Below the pieces are notes generated by a model. It searched no databases. It was not told where the DNA came from and saw only the letters and a program-made list of their open reading frames with translations. 43,704 nt of DNA. It comes from Ruminococcaceae bacterium YRB3002 (GTDB lineage Bacteria > Bacillota > Clostridia > Saccharofermentanales > Saccharofermentanaceae). A program made the position numbers and the translations under genes. Positions 41,055 to 43,704 of the stretch are shown in pieces. Every line of letters begins with the position of its first letter. The first letter of the stretch is position 1. The stretch covers positions 1-43,704 of the forward strand of contig FMTG01000022.1 of NCBI GenBank assembly GCA_900099715.1, given 5' to 3'.

Positions 41055-43346
41055 ATGAAGAAGAGATTCGGTAATGTTTTGGCGGGGATCGTGGCGGTTG
41101 TGATGGTTTTCGTTTGTGCGATGGTGTGCGGGGGGTGCGATGAGAGCGAGCGGACGCGGACCATCATGATGTACGGGATCGGGTCCAATCTGGAGACGGC
41201 CCGGGGCGCGCTGTCTTTCAACATCAAGCAGATGCTGGATGCGGAGTTGTCGGATAAGGTGAAGATCGTGATCATGACCGGCGGCGCAAGCCGGTGGTTT
41301 CTGCCGGAGGACCGGACCGTGGATGAGGCGGGCAATCCCGTGGCGGGCGACCCGGAGGTCAAGCAGCTGTGGGAGATCCGCAAGGACGCCAGCGGTGAGA
41401 ACAAGCTGGTGCTCGTGAAAAATATGACCGAACTGAACGACGTTTATATGGTCGATGAGTCCTGCCTCGAAAGCTTTCTGACGTACTGCCGGGAGAATTA
41501 TCAGTCCGACCTGTACGACCTGATCCTGTGGGATCACGGTTACGGGCCTCTGGGCTACGGCAACGATATGCTCTACCCAACGGACAGTCTCGAGTACGAT
41601 GAGCAGACCATGCCGCTTCAGGACATCGCGCGGGCGATCCGGGGTGCGGAATTCGGCGGTAAGCTGGAGATGCTGGACTTTGATGCGTGCCTCATGAGCA
41701 ATGTGGAGGTCATGGCGGCCCTGTCCGACTGCGCGAAATACATGGTGGTCTCGGCGGAGACCGTTCCGGAATACGGGCAGTGCTACAGCAACTGGATCAG
41801 CAAGGTGGCCGCGGATCCGTCGCTGAGCGGTTTCGACATCGGCACGATGATCGTGGACGACACCGTCGCCTTCTACAACGATAAGAATTCGCCGGGATAT
41901 GGAAGGCCTTGTACTTTCGCGGTGGTGGATACGGATAAGCTGAGCGGCAGGCTTTTCAGGGTTATGCGCGACTACACAGGGCTGCTTGCCGCGGATGCGT
42001 TTGCGGGAAATACCGAAGACAAATACTACACCAAGCTCGTGAGCGCGCAGTCGGCGCACAAGTACGGCTGGGAGGGCATTTACGACCTCCTCGACTTCTC
42101 CACGTGGCTCTCGTCTTCCGGAGATGCGTCTGCCAGCGCCTACACTTCCTGTGCTGACAGTATCAGGGAGGTGCTGACTGATGATGAGGTTATTCATTTC
42201 GCGCACACGGAGGGCATAACGGACAGCTATGGAATGAGCATCTTCTTCCCTTCTTCTGATGTTAAAAATACCAGGAGATATGTACTGGCGATGGAGGACC
42301 TGAAGGCCTATATCGAGCAGAGCGGCGTCTCCGGTTCTAATATGAAGGCTGAGGTTCTGGAGAACCAGATCCGCATCGCCACGGGCTACGGGCTCGTGCA
42401 GAGCACCGGGCTGGCGGTATCGGAGATTGTGGAGAATGGCGGTGCCGGGGGTGCCGTGTCTTACGCTGACCTGAGTGCCGTCTGGAACACCAGAGAGAAA
42501 GCATCCGTCAAGACCATCGAATTCTACCACGAGAACGGAAACGTCTATGACGAGACCGAACTCTCAACGCCCTGGGACAAAGGCGTCTCCGTACTGATCG
42601 AGCAAGCTGCCCGCTACCTTGACGGCATGTCTGCCGAGGATTGGGCAACCGCGCTTGCCACAAATATCGCAGCGGAGATCCGTGACGGCCGCAACTGCGC
42701 GGTTCCCGGCAACGGCCTGTCCGGCGACATCACGATCCTGTCCGAGCGCACCTATCCTGATAACGAGACGCTCAAGGAGATACCAGAGCCGTACAACGCG
42801 ATTATCGGCAACATCTACGGCAAGGACGAGACTGCTGTCGTTAAGTTCGACGGCAACTGGTATGCGCTGACTGATACGGCCGGACATCACTATCTGACAA
42901 GTCTGAATACGACTGGCGCCAGTGGTGCCGGTTCCGGGGCTGCGGTTACCGGGACGGTTACGTTTATATATAACAGGACCGACGATGAATACGGGTACGA
43001 CTACCAGGGAGCCATGACAGTGTCCATCACGAACGATGGCGGTGCGCCCAAGGCCGAGATCACGGGGGTCTATAAAGTTGATGCCGGAGAGTACCAGGAG
43101 TTCACTTCTGAGGAGTTTTCCGTTTTGCAGTTCCGGACAGGATATCTGTCCAGGGGATATCACTCTTTCAGGCTGTCTCCCGCATCCAAAACTCCGCTGG
43201 CTATCGATCCGGCCCAGGAGAACTTCGGACTGACGCTCACATATATGCCGATCAAAGAGATGGATGATGTGGATGCATCCAGAGCGGCAACCGTGGCGAC
43301 GGAGTACCGGATGACGAATATCTACGGGTATGTGAGAGAGGTGTGA
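41055..43346 (+). CDS. Clostripain-family (C11) cysteine peptidase lipoprotein
   Basis: 763 residues. The lipoprotein signal peptide ends at VCGGC (Cys28). The peptidase C11 domain covers about 33-430, with catalytic His161 in LILWDHGYGPLGY and Cys212 in LDFDACLMSNVEV; the HG and AC surroundings are typical. C-terminal domains of about 320 residues are beta-rich and probably for substrate binding or attachment. It should act on the outer face of the membrane, likely cutting after basic residues as in clostripain. The ATG at 41055 has AAAGGA upstream. Confidence 0.88.
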   Translation: MKKRFGNVLAGIVAVVMVFVCAMVCGGCDESERTRTIMMYGIGSNLETARGALSFNIKQMLDAELSDKVKIVIMTGGASRWFLPEDRTVDEAGNPVAGDPEVKQLWEIRKDASGENKLVLVKNMTELNDVYMVDESCLESFLTYCRENYQSDLYDLILWDHGYGPLGYGNDMLYPTDSLEYDEQTMPLQDIARAIRGAEFGGKLEMLDFDACLMSNVEVMAALSDCAKYMVVSAETVPEYGQCYSNWISKVAADPSLSGFDIGTMIVDDTVAFYNDKNSPGYGRPCTFAVVDTDKLSGRLFRVMRDYTGLLAADAFAGNTEDKYYTKLVSAQSAHKYGWEGIYDLLDFSTWLSSSGDASASAYTSCADSIREVLTDDEVIHFAHTEGITDSYGMSIFFPSSDVKNTRRYVLAMEDLKAYIEQSGVSGSNMKAEVLENQIRIATGYGLVQSTGLAVSEIVENGGAGGAVSYADLSAVWNTREKASVKTIEFYHENGNVYDETELSTPWDKGVSVLIEQAARYLDGMSAEDWATALATNIAAEIRDGRNCAVPGNGLSGDITILSERTYPDNETLKEIPEPYNAIIGNIYGKDETAVVKFDGNWYALTDTAGHHYLTSLNTTGASGAGSGAAVTGTVTFIYNRTDDEYGYDYQGAMTVSITNDGGAPKAEITGVYKVDAGEYQEFTSEEFSVLQFRTGYLSRGYHSFRLSPASKTPLAIDPAQENFGLTLTYMPIKEMDDVDASRAATVATEYRMTNIYGYVREV

Positions 43347-43506
43347 GGCTCGAAAGGAAAACCGTTATGTGCAACCGCTTGCGTAAGAAAGATCCTTATT
43401 GCCGTTGTAGTTGTAACCTGCGCTCCCGCGAAATTATACCTATGAGATAACTGATAAAGCTCTGCAAACGCCAGTATCGTGGGCATTTGCTTTGTCCAAG
43501 GCAGTG

Positions 43507-43543
43507 TTGACATTCCTTTACAATAGATATACATTATATCTAT
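43507..43543 (+). promoter_or_regulatory. Transposase promoter with overlapping palindrome
   Basis: TTGACA (43507-43512), 17 bases, then TACATT (43530-43535). A perfect 9-3-9 palindrome ATAGATATA-CAT-TATATCTAT (43523-43543) covers the -10. It could be a repressor site keeping transposition low. The stretch 43347-43506 holds no supported gene and probably contains the left end of the insertion sequence. Confidence 0.5.
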
Positions 43544-43558
43544 GTGGAGGTGATACTT

Positions 43559-43704
43559 ATGGCTCAGCGCAAGGTTCAGAAGATTAGAGGGCAAGAATAT
43601 GTCTATATCGACGAGCCGTATTGGAATCCGGAGAAGAAGCGCGGCGAACATAGACGCACCTATATAGGCAAGAACGTAGATGGCGTCTTCGTTCCTAATA
43701 ACAC
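43559..43704 (+). CDS. Insertion-sequence transposase, 5' part only
   Basis: The first 48 codons are inside the window. MAQRKVQKIRGQEYVYIDEP, then YWNPEKKRGEHRRTYIGKNV and DGVFVPN, match the usual start of IS1634/IS4-like DDE transposases of Clostridia (YVYEDxPYWD, then RxYIGK and FIPN). The catalytic residues lie beyond the window edge. The ATG at 43559 has GGAGGTGA upstream. Family assignment is probable; the exact IS group is not certain. Confidence 0.65.
   Translation, partial: MAQRKVQKIRGQEYVYIDEPYWNPEKKRGEHRRTYIGKNVDGVFVPNN

Noticed and set aside
41031-42530. 499-codon minus-strand frame opposite the clostripain-family gene
   Set aside because: Antisense shadow; the plus-strand protein has a signal peptide and a catalytic His/Cys pair.
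43322-43651. 109-codon minus-strand frame near the right edge
   Set aside because: Opposes the end of the protease gene and the start of the transposase gene, with no SD.

Overview
The window looks like a chromosome segment of a Gram-positive bacterium of the class Clostridia, probably a polymer-degrading gut or rumen type. Signs are AGGAGG-type ribosome binding sites, many lipoproteins with short lipoboxes, a membrane-anchored GH5 cellulase, a clostripain-family protease, a BspA-type leucine-rich-repeat protein, and sigma-A promoters with 16-17 base spacers. Most housekeeping genes prefer G or C at the third codon position. The block at about 32.7-38.4 kb is visibly richer in A+T, which suggests acquisition. 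I could not run searches, so no genus is named.

Layout. 1-986 is gene-free and packed with repeats. 987-6475 (minus) is a tight five-gene run: ddl, a flavoprotein, a lipoprotein, dCMP deaminase and the GH5 cellulase. 6591-9554 (plus) encodes a large membrane protein with a long acidic insert. 9987-13090 (minus) holds a membrane protein and an EF-G paralogue. 13920-18714 (plus) is an arginine operon, argC-argB-argD-argF, ending in a GNAT acetyltransferase, with a promoter overlapped by a candidate ARG box. 19570-23783 (minus) holds a lipoprotein, a P-loop protein, an Rpn-family nuclease and a higBA toxin-antitoxin pair with a near-ideal promoter and operator. An ankyrin-repeat gene (plus) and a beta-helix-like lipoprotein (minus) follow. 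A gene-free repeat stretch (26398-27270) leads to tRNA-Pro(UGG). 27407-32565 (minus) holds a Fic protein, a truncated solute-binding protein, an NlpC/P60 hydrolase, a nitroreductase and a macrodomain protein. 32696-38418 (minus) is a defence-like block: lipoprotein, PD-(D/E)XK nuclease, HNH endonuclease and a PLD-helicase-DUF3427 protein. A DUF4143-ATPase remnant, an LRR membrane protein and a clostripain-family protease follow. The window ends inside an insertion-sequence transposase.

The most unusual signal is intergenic. There are at least five families of short hairpin units, each with its own stem sequence and an exactly constant unit length (37, 38, 51, 52 and 64 bases). They occur singly or in arrays, and in two families the interior sequence varies while its length does not. 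They sit beside or inside roughly 300-base MITE-like elements with GGGGACGGTTC ends, REP-like repeats, and long hairpins that keep an outer stem while swapping the inner one. The main gene-level candidates for new biology are the nuclease/HNH/helicase block and the GNAT translationally coupled to argF in an arginine cluster that lacks argJ.
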